Shown in pieces: positions 12,701 through 24,479 of a stretch of DNA of 64,000 nt; within the stretch, counting starts at the first letter, position 1, and every line of letters starts with the position of its first letter. The DNA comes from Daphnia pulex (taxonomy: Eukaryota > Arthropoda > Branchiopoda > Diplostraca > Daphniidae). Below the pieces are notes generated by a model, which was not told the DNA's origin, did no database searches, and saw only the letters and a program-made list of their open reading frames with translations. Location of the stretch: contig NC_060022.1 of the NCBI RefSeq assembly GCF_021134715.1, forward strand, positions 1,307,001 to 1,371,000. The letters run 5' to 3'. The translations under genes and the position numbers were made by a program.

Positions 12701-15580
12701 GCTGTCGTTAGTAATAAGCAACGGTGGGGTTGAGTGTGTAGTCATTCCCTTCTCATCGCGCTCGTGTGTTTGTAGGAATCACCTTGACACGGAGCCAGTT
12801 CCTAGGAAATCGCTTTCCCTTTGTTCGGGAGCGGAACGAAATGCTTTTGAAAAATGCTGCTTTGGCATGATTGCTAAAATAACGGTACATTGGGATGCGT
12901 GACAAGAAGCTATAGGACGTCAAAACTCATTTTTCACGATGTTTGGTTGGTCCTAGCAACAGCTATCGCGAATTCACGACAGATTCTTTGGACACAAATG
13001 TATTGCATTTGAGTGATCCTCATGCTCTGTATTTTTACCAAATATTCAGTTTCTTGCAGCTATTATTAACATAAAAGTGACAGAAAAACGGCAATGTTAA
13101 CTTGCGGATTGCGTTTTGTTGAAATGGAACTAAGCTCTTTAGCTTTTCTCTTTTCCAATTTCGTAGATTTCGGTTTCTCGTAGAATAATTTGAGAAGCGG
13201 GACAACCGGACAACTATCGATAACGCCCGTTTTTTTTTAAATTTTATTTCATATTTTATTATGTGTTTGTCCACTGAAAATCTTATCGTAGCAACAGCAA
13301 AAACGTCACATTCTCTGACCAAGTTCTCCTTGTTGTGAGCATAAATCTAGTCGAAAACCTTGAAAGTCAAACATTATGCATACCTATTCACTTGCTCTAG
13401 CGAAGAAAAAAAACGGAGAACTATCTAACCGGATTGGAGTTTTCTCACCAATCAAACGGGTTTTGAGAAACCTCAATGCGGTATTCACCTGCTTTTACTT
13501 TCTTTACAGGCCACTCGTCGTCCAAGTGACATGCAATTATTTTTCACTATATGCAATGCCGCTCACTTGAGAGTGACTGCTGGAAAAGGTTTGCCCGTCG
13601 GGTCAGAACCCTTGAAAGTCTCGAGGACGGAAATGTATAGCAGCTCACAGCGTGATGCAGAATTAAACGAAGGCCGCCAAGGCCGAGCGAGCTGCTGCTG
13701 TTCAATCTTCAATTGGTAACAGTTTTTTTTTTGGTTGCTCTCACTTTCTCATTTAACGTAGGAAGTTCCTCTTGTCTATCCTCGAGTAACAAACAAAAAA
13801 ATAGATTGAGGCTGATACTTTTTTTCTCAAAACAAAAAAATAATAAGGCGCGTCTCGTAATGATGTGACGTCCTTGTTCTAGTGCCCAGGGACTAAGAAT
13901 TTTCGCTTGGAAACTAAGACACATAACGGGTTGAATGCAATCACAATTTTACCAGCAAAAGTTAATTGCATTCAAACGTCGTGTTCTTTTGTTGGATGTA
14001 GTAAATAATCACGAAACGACCTTCGAAGGTCGAATACGGTCCGCAGGTTATTAAAAAGAAAGAGAGAGAGAGTAGTTTACCATTGTAAAGGTCTTCTAGT
14101 TTTTTCTCTCATTTGGAAATTGTATCGTTTCTTTAAGTGATGTCTTTATTTATTCCGTCGAGTATCTCCATCAAGGTTTTACCTTTTCCCGTGGAACATG
14201 TGTAATATGCGGGGTCATTCCTCAAAGGGCGTGAAGTATTTCAGTTCATGTCTTAGCGAATGTCTTGCATTTTTATTTATTTGAAAATCCAAAGAATTCG
14301 TCGAATGATTTTTAAATTTGGGAGCAACAACTAGTTTATTTCATATTGCTTTAAACCCGTTTTTATATTTTATATTGTCAATAGAAATCACAGCTCTGCG
14401 CTAATATATTGTATTTGGAAGTATTACGTTCTATGTAAGCGACGACTGAAGAAAATCAAGTCCATTGGAATAAATCCTTAAACGGCATTTTTTGGAGGGA
14501 TATCTATAACTCTTGTAAGATTTTGTTTTCTTCAATTCTACTGAAAGAGTCGATCTAAAGATGCTGAGTCAACAAATTATCAAACTCGATTCCTATTTTT
14601 CCACTAGTTTATGGACAGTTGCCCAAAAATGTAAAATAAATAAGGGAGGTCAGTGAAAGTCATGGAAGACTAGAAAACAAAACAAGCCTTAAGGTTACAG
14701 CTTACTAGGTGGATGAAGAACGTATTTAAAAGTAAAAGTGTGTCGGTTACTAAGGCGATGTTTTGTTTATAGCGTCTTTCAAATAGATTCAATAATTTAC
14801 GTATTGAAACAGAATTATCGATATTGCGCATATTTTGGATACTAATTTTTCCTTCTTTTTGGAGCGGCAGTCTGCAACTTTAACCTCTTTTGAAGGAATG
14901 CAATTTGCATGTTGCCCCAAAATTAGCAATCAACATCTTATCGTAGTTCGTAATGACTAATAACATAATACTAAAAAAAAAAACTTACAGTATTAAAGGT
15001 GTTCATGTGATGGAAAAGAGTAAGTCCTAATAAGTCATCATCCATTGAAGGTTTCGTTTTACTGTTTTGCCCGAAATTATTTCATATCAGGACTTTACTA
15101 TAACTTTTGTCCGGTTCCGTTAACGTTCTGCCATCTGCTGGCATTATTTGATTCCACTTGAGTTGCAACTTGCGTTTAGAAAGGCAGATTTTTTTTTCAG
15201 TTTTTCAAAAAATCAAAATAACTTTCTGGATATTTTAACGAAATTCCTTATTTCTCTTTTCAGACTGGAATCGTTTAACGACCGACACCAGCGCGAATGC
15301 TGATTCATTGCAAAACTCATCTTTGTAGAAAAAAATGTTAAAGCAGTAAGAAGTTGACGATCGAGCATGAGGTGCATACATTAATTGCTTTTTTGTTCAT
15401 TTGAAAAGGCGAATAATTCGTTAAATTTAGGCAACAGTAATTGGCCAATTAAATCTAGAACTCGACGAACACGTCGCTAGAGAGAAATTGTCCAGCCACA
15501 GCGGTTCCACAATTGACATACCAATGTCAAAATATCCTTTGGGTGCTGTCAATTTAATTTAGTCAACAGTTTTATAAATA
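9750..15580. other. Noncoding stretch, no gene recognised
   Basis: After the cuticle gene's 3' UTR (AATAAA at 10,133-10,138) no spliced or intact gene is seen for almost 6 kb. Open frames at 10.4, 12.1, 13.0-13.9 kb are short, lack family signatures and are not joined by credible splice sites. Confidence 0.45.
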
Positions 15581-15582
15581 TG

Positions 15583-15757
15583 AGCTAACTAACGTGTGAT
15601 TGTGAATTCACATGTTGTAGAATAACCGGATATGGTGGCGCTAGTATTGCTACTTAATGCTCATTTACCTTTGCCCCTTTGGATTAATAATTCGTTAATT
15701 TTTCCGCAACTATCTAGTCATTTGCTAAATAGATTTTGATGTAGTTTTGAAATAAAA
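15583..15757 (+). repeat. Diverged direct copy of part of the palindrome spacer
   Basis: About 175 bp that aligns, with substitutions and small gaps, to 20,231-20,402 in the spacer of the giant inverted repeat. Shared landmarks in the same order are AGCTAACTA, GAATTCACA, GGATTAATAATTC, TAATTTTTCCGCAA, ATTTGCTAAAT and GTAGTTTTGAAA. Same orientation. Confidence 0.75.
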
Positions 15758-16079
15758 ACTTTTAATAAAATTTACATGGATTTCCCCTGTTGGTCGTTCT
15801 TCCACTATGATAACCAGAAAGAAGGGGAAGACCACTCAGCACTACTACCAGCTTAGTCATGGATCAAGCAGCAACACTGCCAAGGCCCAAAGCATCTCTG
15901 TCATCTTTTGGTTACCAGGTTCCTCCTACTTTGATATCTTAAGTACTACAGTTTCAGTTACTTTTACTTTACACAATTCCAAAGACATTTATTGGCAGTG
16001 AAAGTAAGCTAATTTTGTCTGCTAATTGACCGTATATTTTCTAGCAACAATGCTCACTTGTTCCATTTTTTATTATTTG

Positions 16080-16440
16080 CTTTTTTATTGGCTACTTCCG
16101 GTTTCTAAACGAGTTAGTGGTTTAGTAAATCTTCATTTGACGCAGAATAGAACCAAATATTCGGGATCCTTGCCAAATTTGGGGTTTAAATCATGTTTTA
16201 TTTTGCGTTTTTGCGTACTTCCGGTTTACCCCCAAATCGTCCAAAATTGCAAATTTTCCTCAGGAAAATTCTCGATTTTGACAAAATTCTGGATTTCGTT
16301 TAAATTACATCTTATCGACCCCAAATCTCACGGAGATCACGAATATTTGGTTTTTTGGTCGGCAGCTCAATGGTTAAGGCGCTATCGCTTACTTCCGGTA
16401 TACTTCCGAAAAATTTGCATTAAACTAGCAAGTGAGCTTT
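16080..16440. repeat. Candidate dispersed repeat with repeated ACTTCCGG
   Basis: Contains ACTTCCGGTTT twice and ACTTCCGGTATACTTCCG once within 320 bp, separated by AT-rich text. Near the end, GGCAGCTCAATGGTTAAGGC resembles the A-box half of a tRNA gene, as in tRNA-derived SINEs, but no B-box follows. A long open frame runs through but has no protein-like features. Calling it a dispersed repeat is inference from its texture. Confidence 0.35.
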
Positions 16441-17875
16441 GTTCTCTGTAAAGTTCTAAGGATTGAATGCTAGGTATTAGCAACAAATATGAACTTTTCA
16501 ACTTTTGTGAGTATCTTTATCTTAATAAGACCACCTGCAAATACTGAGTTTTGAGACTCAGATAATAGATGGCGAGTTGATTGTGTCAATGGAATGGCGG
16601 TTTGCTGTCAAAAGTTAAGCTATCCTTTCTTCGAAAATTACCAACGAATTCATTAATAAATTCCAGTGATTTTGTCTCTAACTTGTCGGTGATGTGTTCT
16701 ATTCTGTGTATACGTTGGATAAAATTAATGTTTCTCATCAACTTATAGGAGGAAACATAAAAGAGTCGTGGCGTCGTGCAGCCTACCGTCTACCGTCAAC
16801 TATTTTGTTCAAAATCATTGTATTCTACTGAATGTGCCATCGAAATGATACAGGTAATAACCAACACTAGCTTTATCTATTTCATGTGTTGCTGAAACAT
16901 ATATTCTTCTCGTTTTTTTATTAGGAGTCATAATTATCTGCTGTTTGTATTGGACTTGGTAGATCACCAACGGCCCAGCATAGACCAATCTCACATTTCA
17001 TCTTCTCGAGAGAAGATTGGATAACTGATCGGTGGTTTCATGTGTAAGTTCACTTCTCATGTCACTGAACTTTTCCCATTGCAGTCTAATATGTATTTAA
17101 AGTATTGATCTCCACTTACGTCTATCTAATGTATAAGAGACACTTTTGAATGTTTACTGATAATTGTTTATTCTTTTAGATCATAGACGTCAACCACATT
17201 GATGACACAAATTATAAACAAGGTGACTTATTTTTCTTTTTTTATTTACAGGTTCTAAACTCCAGGTTTCTAAATCTGCATGGCAGACTTTATGAGAAGT
17301 CATGTCCTTTCAAGAAAGTCAGCAAGGTCCCTTGTTTACTAACCTGTTGGCTGCTACCCTTGAGTCTTCCTTTTTACTTTCTTAAGCGGGCCATCTTTAT
17401 TTGAGGTATTGCTTATTCTGTCGCTACAATCTTGTTTGAATAATATTGCCATCCAAATAAATGTTCATTCTGCTACAGGGTAATCCTTCGCTACTTGTCA
17501 TGGCCTTCATCCACAGGTGAAAAACCGACGAGACAATGCTGCAATTCAAGACTGATAAATTGTTTAATCGTTAGATTAAATTATAAGTGCATATCTGGGC
17601 TCCCTTCTTTCCCGTGGCCCCGTTTCCCTAACTAACCACTAACCAACGCCCGCCGGTGGTCACTCACCCGCTGTGAAACCAGGAGGAGGGGAGGGCTCTG
17701 GTCGAACGGGGACTTGGAAGGCGCATGATCCGATGAAAACTTTTGGAGGGTCATGAGTCTAACCCGGAAGCCTAGTATGACTACATCTCCCCAGTAAAAC
17801 TTGCCTCGTACTTCTCTCTTCTTCTCGGTCCAGATAAATATCTCTGGGGGCCGTAGACATATCCTATAACAGCAT

Positions 17876-18310
17876 GTGCGAGTTAAACAAAGCAACCCAC
17901 TACCCAATGAAACAAAAAGCCATGGTTTATTACTTGCGCAAATCTCCGTCAGTCAAGTTACAAATTTTTCTAATTCAACAACTCGCGTAGAATTTTGCAT
18001 CTAGTCTATTAGTGCAAATCGCGATTCCATGTGTTTGGTAGTTAAGAAAATGGTTGTTTAAAAAACAAACAATGGGGTGTTCTGTGTAGCCAAAAAAACT
18101 CACCATTGTTTGTTTTTTTAAACAACCATCTTCTTAACTACCAATCACATAGGATCGCTATTTGCACCAGTAAATTAGATGCAAAATTCGACAGAAGTTG
18201 TTAAGTTTGAAAAATTTGTAACTTGACTGACCCAGATTTCCGCAAAACTAAACCATCGCTTTTTGTCTCATTGCCGCAGCGGTGGTGGCGGGTTGCGTTT
18301 AACTCGTACA
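17876..18310. repeat. Nested hairpin in the left arm
   Basis: Imperfect inverted repeat with arms of about 200 bp. GAGTTAAAC at the outer left pairs with GTTTAACTC at the outer right, AGTCAAGTTACAAATTTTT pairs with its complement near 18,210, and GGTTGTTTAAAAAACAAACA sits next to the short loop (about 18,080-18,105). Arms are diverged by substitutions, so it is older than the big palindrome. It looks like a foldback or MITE-type element carried inside the arm. Confidence 0.8.
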
Positions 18311-20230
18311 GAAGAAAAACGTCTTGAACCGGACGCTGTGTTTATTGAATTTTTTTAACATTTTAAAAAGAAAATAAAACAAATTGGTTCATACAACGTA
18401 TTTATTTTGATTTATTACACATGGTTAAGGTAATTGGTTTTTAGGGTTGAGGGTATAAATTTAGGGGTTAGTAGGTGTATGTTTTCGGGGTTTGAAGGAT
18501 TGGAAGGTATATGTTTGTGGGGTTTGGAGATTAATTGGTAGGGCAACATTTGTATGGTAATAGATTAACTGAATTTTTATCCAAACTTGAAATATCCTCC
18601 CTCCCCCCTCCGACATCCTCCACTTTCCTTTCCCAATCCCGGAAACATGTTTATTATTTGTTGACATAAACATCCCAAATTTTTGTTGTTGCTTCTGAAC
18701 TTATAAACGGTAAACTGCAATAGTCGCGATGACAATTTAACAAAATATGATGGAACTTCGGTAAAACAACATCAGCACCAAGGAACGGCCAATTGAACTT
18801 GATGAGAAATATCTTTCACCAGCATAGGCTGCCACATCAACAACTGCCAACAACGTGCCACATCGGACAGCAACTACTCGAACATACATGATCAACCTAT
18901 AACCGAAATGAAATGAATTAAATAATCTTCAGCATCAATGGAAATGCTGTCAATTAAAAGACGAATAAATGTCACTTTATGTTATTTACAAGAATTACAG
19001 CCCTCAGCTGGCTGCGTCAAATCCATGTGTAAGTTGGGCAGCAACAAAGAAGCTCAAACTCCACCAGGGTGTTAATCCTATATAGAAAAAAAAAACAAAA
19101 AAACAAATCAATTACTATCAAGCAACAATTTCTCAAATGAAAAAACATTTTGATCGAAGTTAAGTTAAACTACAAAATCCTTCAGAATAAATGTTGCAAA
19201 GGAATGCACAGTTAGCAAGCTTTTCAAAGGTTCAATTTCCACAACTGAAATAGGTTGAAGAGATTGGCACTAACTAAATCTGTAGTCTCACAGTTAGAAA
19301 GTTGAACATTATATTTACCTGAATTGTTCTGAAGTGTTTCTGACAAACGTGAAGCTGGTACAGGAAAAAGAGACATTTTGGCAAAATGTTCAGCTGTTCA
19401 GGCCACATGATCAGATGAAATTGCCATGTAGAAATTATTGGCTGATACCAGATAAATACCTAAATTCACACACAAATAATTAACACAGTCACATCCAAGA
19501 ATCTTAAGAGCAATTACCATTATTACGAATAAAAATTTCAAGAAAGAAAAGTACGCCGTATTAAGTATCCAATCCAACGATACGTTTTCAACATGTGGCT
19601 TCCAATCAGTGTTTTAAGAAATGGCGGAATTTCGTCTTGAGTAACGAAGACACTCGCGCCATCTAGCAGACAAAGTGACAACAGCTCGTCAACAAGTGTT
19701 TGGGCCGTGGGAGCTTGGGATCATTCAAGAAATTTGTGCTGCAGTGCTTTCAGTAAAGCAAGATTCGTATAGAAAAGCGAAATAGTTAATGAATAATTAT
19801 ACGAAAAGAAGCTGCAAAATGATACTACGACACACTTTAACATGAGTATCTGAAATTCCAGTGAACCAGTCAGTTCACCAGCAACAGCTTCTAGTCCTGG
19901 CAAAAAGCCAGAAAACAATGTAAGAAGAAACATCAACAATTTATCATTTCAGGAGATCACAACAGGTATGGTTTAAGTCAATACAACCACAGACTACAAC
20001 TAACCACACATATTACTGAAATAGATCTATGCATCACACATGGTAATCAAGAGTTTGCAGTCAGCATACTCAGTACTCTTCTTTCTAAAGACGAAATGAA
20101 ATCCTGGAAGATGTCTTGGGGCTGTTATCACTTTGTCCAACAGCATCCTGGAAGAACTGCTACTTTGCATCACCACAATTTAAAACATTCCAGCCACAGA
20201 GTTCCAGCACAGCATATCCTTTACAGATGT

Positions 20231-20402
20231 AAGCTAACTACATGTGATATGAATTCACACTTCACAGATACAGGTTGTAGATTGGCTCTAGTACTGCTAC
20301 TCATTCACCTTAGGGGCCTTAGGGATTAATAATTCAGTAATTTTTCCGCAATTATGTAAAGATTTGCTAAATTGATTTTAAAGTAGTTTTGAAAAAAAAA
20401 AA
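20231..20402 (+). repeat. Spacer copy of the 175 bp direct repeat
   Basis: Partner of 15,583-15,757 in the same orientation, lying inside the unique spacer of the palindrome. Confidence 0.75.
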
Positions 20403-20693
20403 TGTTACTTCCATTCCGTCCAGTCTTCCGAGTGCCTAAGGAATATATTGGATATCACTAGGTGGCTAAAATTATGTCTGCTAGATGGCGCGAGTGTCTT
20501 CGTTACTCAAGACGAAATTCCGCCATTTCTTAAAACACTGATTGGAAGCCACATGTTGAAAACGTATCGTTGGATTGGATACTTAATACGGCGTACTTTC
20601 CTTTCTTGACATTTTTATTCGTAATAATGGTAATTGCTCTTAAGATTCTTGGATGTGACTGTGTTAATTATTTGTGTGTGAATTTAGGTATTT

Positions 20694-21471
20694 ATCTGGT
20701 ATCAGCCTATAATTTCTACATGGCAATTTCATCTGATCATGTGGCCTGAGCAGCTGAACATTTTGCCAAAATGTCTCTTTTTCCTGTGCCAGCTTCACGT
20801 TTGTCAGAAACACTTCAGAACAATTCAGGTAAATATAATGTTCAACTTCTAACTGTGAGACTACAGATTTAGTTAGTGCCTATCTCTTCAACCTATTTCA
20901 GTTGTGGAATTTGAACCTTTGAAAAGCTTGCCAACTGTGCATTCCTTTGCAACATTTATTCTGAAGGATTTTGTAGTTTAACTTAACTTCGATCAAAATG
21001 TTTTTTCATTTGAGAAATTGTTGCTTGATAGTAATTGAGTTGTTTGTTTTGTTTTTTTTAAATAGGATTAACACCCTGGTATCTGGTAACAGCCTATAAT
21101 TTCTACATGGCAATTTCATCTGATCATGTGGCCTGAGCAGCTGAACATTTTGCCAAAATGTCTCTTTTTCCTGTACCAGCTTCACGTTTGTCAGAAACAC
21201 TTCAGAACAATTCAGGTAAATATAATGTTCAACTTTCTAACTGTGAGACTACAGATTTAGTTAGTGCCAATCTCTTCAACCTATTTCAGTTGTGGAAATT
21301 GAACCTTTGAAAAGCTTGCTAACTGTGCATTCCTTTGCAACATTTATTCTGAAGGATTTTGTAGTTTAACTTAACTTCGATCAAAATGTTTTTTCATTTG
21401 AGAAATTGTTGCTTGATAGTAATTGATTTGTTTTTTTGTTTTTTTTTTCTATATAGGATTAACACCCTGGT
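20694..21471 (+). repeat. 387 bp tandem duplication found only in the right arm
   Basis: Copy one is 20,694-21,080 and copy two about 21,081-21,471. Each starts ATCTGGTAWCAGCCTATAAT and ends GGATTAACACCCTGGT. The matching left-arm region (about 19,080-19,460) has a single copy. The duplication explains the arm-length difference almost exactly. Confidence 0.9.
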
Positions 21472-22223
21472 GGAGTTTGAGCTTCTTTGTTGCTGCCCAA
21501 CTTACACATGGATTTGACGCAGCCAGCTGAGGGCTGTAATTCTTGTAAATAACATAAAGTGACATTTATTCGTCTTTTAATTGACAGCATTTCCATTGAT
21601 GCTGAAGATTATTTAATTCATTTCATTTCGGTTATAGGTTGATCATGTATGTTCGAGTAGTTGCTGTCCGATGTGGCACGTTGTTGGCAGTTGTTGATGT
21701 GGCAGCCTATGCTGGTGAAAGATATTTCTCATCAAGTTCAATTGGCCGTTCCTTGGTGCTGATGTTGTTTTACCGAAGTTCCATCATATTTTGTTAAATT
21801 GTCATCGCGACTATTGCAGTTTACCGTTTATAAGTTCAGAAGCAACAACAAAAATTTGGGATGTTTATGTCAACAAATAATAAACATGTTTCCGGGATTG
21901 GGAAAGGAAAGTGGAGGATGTCGGAGGGGGGAGGGAGGATATTTCAAGTTTGGATAAAAATTCAGTTAATCTATTACCATACAAATGTTGCCCTACCAAT
22001 TAATCTCCAAACCCCACAAACATATACCTTCCAATCCTTCAAACCCCGAAAACATACACCTACTAACCCCTAAATTTATACCCTCAACCCTAAAAACCAA
22101 TTACCTTAACCATGTGTAATAAATCAAAATAAATACGTTGTATGAACCAATTTGTTTTATTTTCTTTTTAAAATGTTAAAAAAATTCAATAAACACAGCG
22201 TCCGGTTCAAGACGTTTTTCTTC

Positions 22224-22659
22224 TGTACGAGTTAAACGCAACCCGCCACCACCGCTGCGGCAATGAGACAAAAAGCGATGGTTTAGTTTTGCGGAAATCT
22301 GGGTCAGTCAAGTTACAAATTTTTCAAACTTAACAACTTCTGTCGAATTTTGCATCTAATTTACTGGTGCAAATAGCGATCCTATGTGATTGGTAGTTAA
22401 GAAGATGGTTGTTTAAAAAAACAAACAATGGTGAGTTTTTTTGGCTACACAGAACACCCCATTGTTTGTTTTTTAAACAACCATTTTCTTAACTACCAAA
22501 CACATGGAATCGCGATTTGCACTAATAGACTAGATGCAAAATTCTACGCGAGTTGTTGAATTAGAAAAATTTGTAACTTGACTGACGGAGATTTGCGCAA
22601 GTAATAAACCATAGCTTTTTGTTTCATTGGGTAGTGGGTTGCTTTGTTTAACTCGCACA
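22224..22659. repeat. Nested hairpin in the right arm
   Basis: Mirror copy of the 17,876-18,310 hairpin, with the same stem and loop in reverse complement. Confidence 0.8.
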
Positions 22660-24061
22660 TGCTGTTATAGGATATGTCTACGGCCCCCAGAGATATTTAT
22701 CTGGACCGAGAAGAAGAGAGAAGTACGAGGCAAGTTTTACTGGGGAGATGTAGTCATACTAGGCTTCCGGGTTAGACTCATGACCCTCCAAAAGTTTTCA
22801 TCGGATCATGCGCCTTCCAAGTCCCCGTTCGACCAGAGCCCTCCCCTCCTCCTGGTTTCACAGCGGGTGAGTGACCACCGGCGGGCGTTGGTTAGTGGTT
22901 AGTTAGGGAAACGGGGCCACGGGAAAGAAGGGAGCCCAGATATGCACTTATAATTTAATCTAACGATTAAACAATTTATCAGTCTTGAATTGCAGCATTG
23001 TCTCGTCGGTTTTTCACCTGTGGATGAAGGCCATGACAAGTAGCGAAGGATTACCCTGTAGCAGAATGAACATTTATTTGGATGGCAATATTATTCAAAC
23101 AAGATTGTAGCGACAGAATAAGCAATACCTCAAATAAAGATGGCCCGCTTAAGAAAGTAAAAAGGAAGACTCAAGGGTAGCAGCCAACAGGTTAGTAAAC
23201 AAGGGACCTTGCTGACTTTCTTGAAAGGACATGACTTCTCATAAAGTCTGCCATGCAGATTTAGAAACCTGGAGTTTAGAACCTGTAAATAAAAAAAGAA
23301 AAATAAGTCACCTTGTTTATAATTTGTGTCATCAATGTGGTTGACGTCTATGATCTAAAAGAATAAACAATTATCAGTAAACATTCAAAAGTGTCTCTTA
23401 TACATTAGATAGACGTAAGTGGAGATCAATACTTTAAATACATATTAGACTGCAATGGGAAAAGTTCAGTGACATGAGAAGTGAACTTACACATGAAACC
23501 ACCGATCAGTTATCCAATCTTCTCTCGAGAAGATGAAATGTGAGATTGGTCTATGCTGGGCCGTTGGTGATCTACCAAGTCCAATACAAACAGCAGATAA
23601 TTATGACTCCTAATAAAAAACGAGAAGAATATATGTTTCAGCAACACATGAAATAGATAAAGCTAGTGTTGGTTATTACCTGTGTCATTTCGATGGCACA
23701 TTCAGTAGAATACAATGATTTTGAACAAAATAGTTGACGGTAGACGGTAGGCTGCACGACGCCACGACTCTTTTATGTTTCCTCCTATAAGTTGATGAGA
23801 AACATTAATTTTATCCAACGTATACACAGAATAGAACATCACCGACAAGTTAGAGACAAAATCACTGGAATTTATTAATGAATTCGTTGGTAATTATCGA
23901 AGAAAGCAGAAAAGATAGTTAACTTTTGACAGCAAACCGCCATTAGCCCATGACTGACATAATCAACACGCCATCTATTTGACACGTCTCAAAACTCAGT
24001 ATTTGTATTTGAAGGATATTTGTTTGTGTAAATACGAAATTTAAAATATTTTAAATTCAAT

Positions 24062-24302
24062 GGAGTTCTATTGTCGAACACGAAAATAATTAAAGAATTT
24101 TTTGGAGTTCTATTGTCGCGTAGTGGAGTTCTGCTGTCGGGCACTGGAGTTCTATTGTCGGGTATTTTAATTAATATTTAAAAAGGGAGTTCTTATGTCT
24201 TTGGAGTTCCACTGTCGTTGGAGTTCTACTGTCGCATACAAAGAAATTTTTAAAAATTATTCAAAATATTGGGGTTCTTTTGTCGGTGGAGTTCTAGGTC
24301 GT
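24062..24302 (+). repeat. Interspersed array of GGAGTTCTATTGTCG, about 9 copies
   Basis: Copies start near 24,062, 24,104, 24,125, 24,146, 24,186, 24,203, 24,219, 24,271 and 24,288. Variation clusters at the middle (TAT, TGC, CAC, TAC, TTT), while GGAGTTC and TGTCG are mostly kept. The last copy is degenerate. Spacing is often 17 or 21 bp or about twice 21. The array starts just outside the right edge of the palindrome. Confidence 0.85.
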
Positions 24303-24362
24303 AGGTCGCCATACCGTTATTATGGCTACATTAAACATGTGTTCATTCATTCATAGTCTTTT

Positions 24363-24473
24363 TTACTGGCTTGAAAGTCCCCGGGCACTGGCCTGAATGT
24401 CTCCCGTTCAGGCCAGTGTCCGGGGACTGACCTGAATGTCGCTGGCATGAACGTCACTAGCCTGAACGTCACA
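24363..24473. repeat. CTGRCCTGAAYGTC repeats with a 22 bp hairpin
   Basis: Direct copies of a roughly 16 bp unit (TGGCCTGAATGTC type) occur near 24,365, 24,388, 24,427, 24,443 and 24,458. One inverted copy creates a hairpin at 24,376-24,428. Its stem is 22 bp (AGTCCCCGG.CACTGGCCTGAA, one mismatch) and its loop 9 nt. The stem is GC-rich in an AT-rich setting. Confidence 0.85.
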
Positions 24474-24479
24474 CATCCC

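Larger units (their letters stand above)
16538..24005. repeat. Giant inverted repeat (palindrome), about 7.5 kb
   Basis: Left arm about 16,538-19,673 and right arm about 20,474-24,005 are reverse complements with few differences, around a spacer of about 800 bp. Both outer ends read CAAATACTGAGTTTTGAGAC inward. Both inner ends read TGTCTGCTAGATGGCGC outward. Identical open frames appear in mirror image (17,632-17,907 with 22,627-22,902, and 18,461-18,673 with 21,861-22,073), which is a direct result of the symmetry and not evidence of coding. The right arm is longer because it has a 387 bp tandem duplication. No transposase or target-site duplication was recognised. Confidence 0.92.

Noticed and set aside
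16355-16395. tRNA gene
   Set aside because: Only an A-box-like stretch; no acceptor stem, anticodon loop or B-box can be folded.
16026-16451. 141-residue open frame
   Set aside because: Runs through ACTTCCGG repeats, no family signature, no codon periodicity apparent; likely a chance frame in repeat DNA.
18425-18475. Telomere-like TTTAGGG/TTAGGGG stretch, and its mirror near 22,070
   Set aside because: Irregular, few units, and not the arthropod TTAGG pattern; likely simple GT-rich text.
17632-22902. Identical 91- and 70-residue open frames in mirror positions
   Set aside because: They are exact reflections within the palindrome. Identity comes from the inverted repeat, and composition is not protein-like.
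24062-24302. CRISPR-like array
   Set aside because: Eukaryotic context, irregular spacer lengths, degenerate units and no cas genes.
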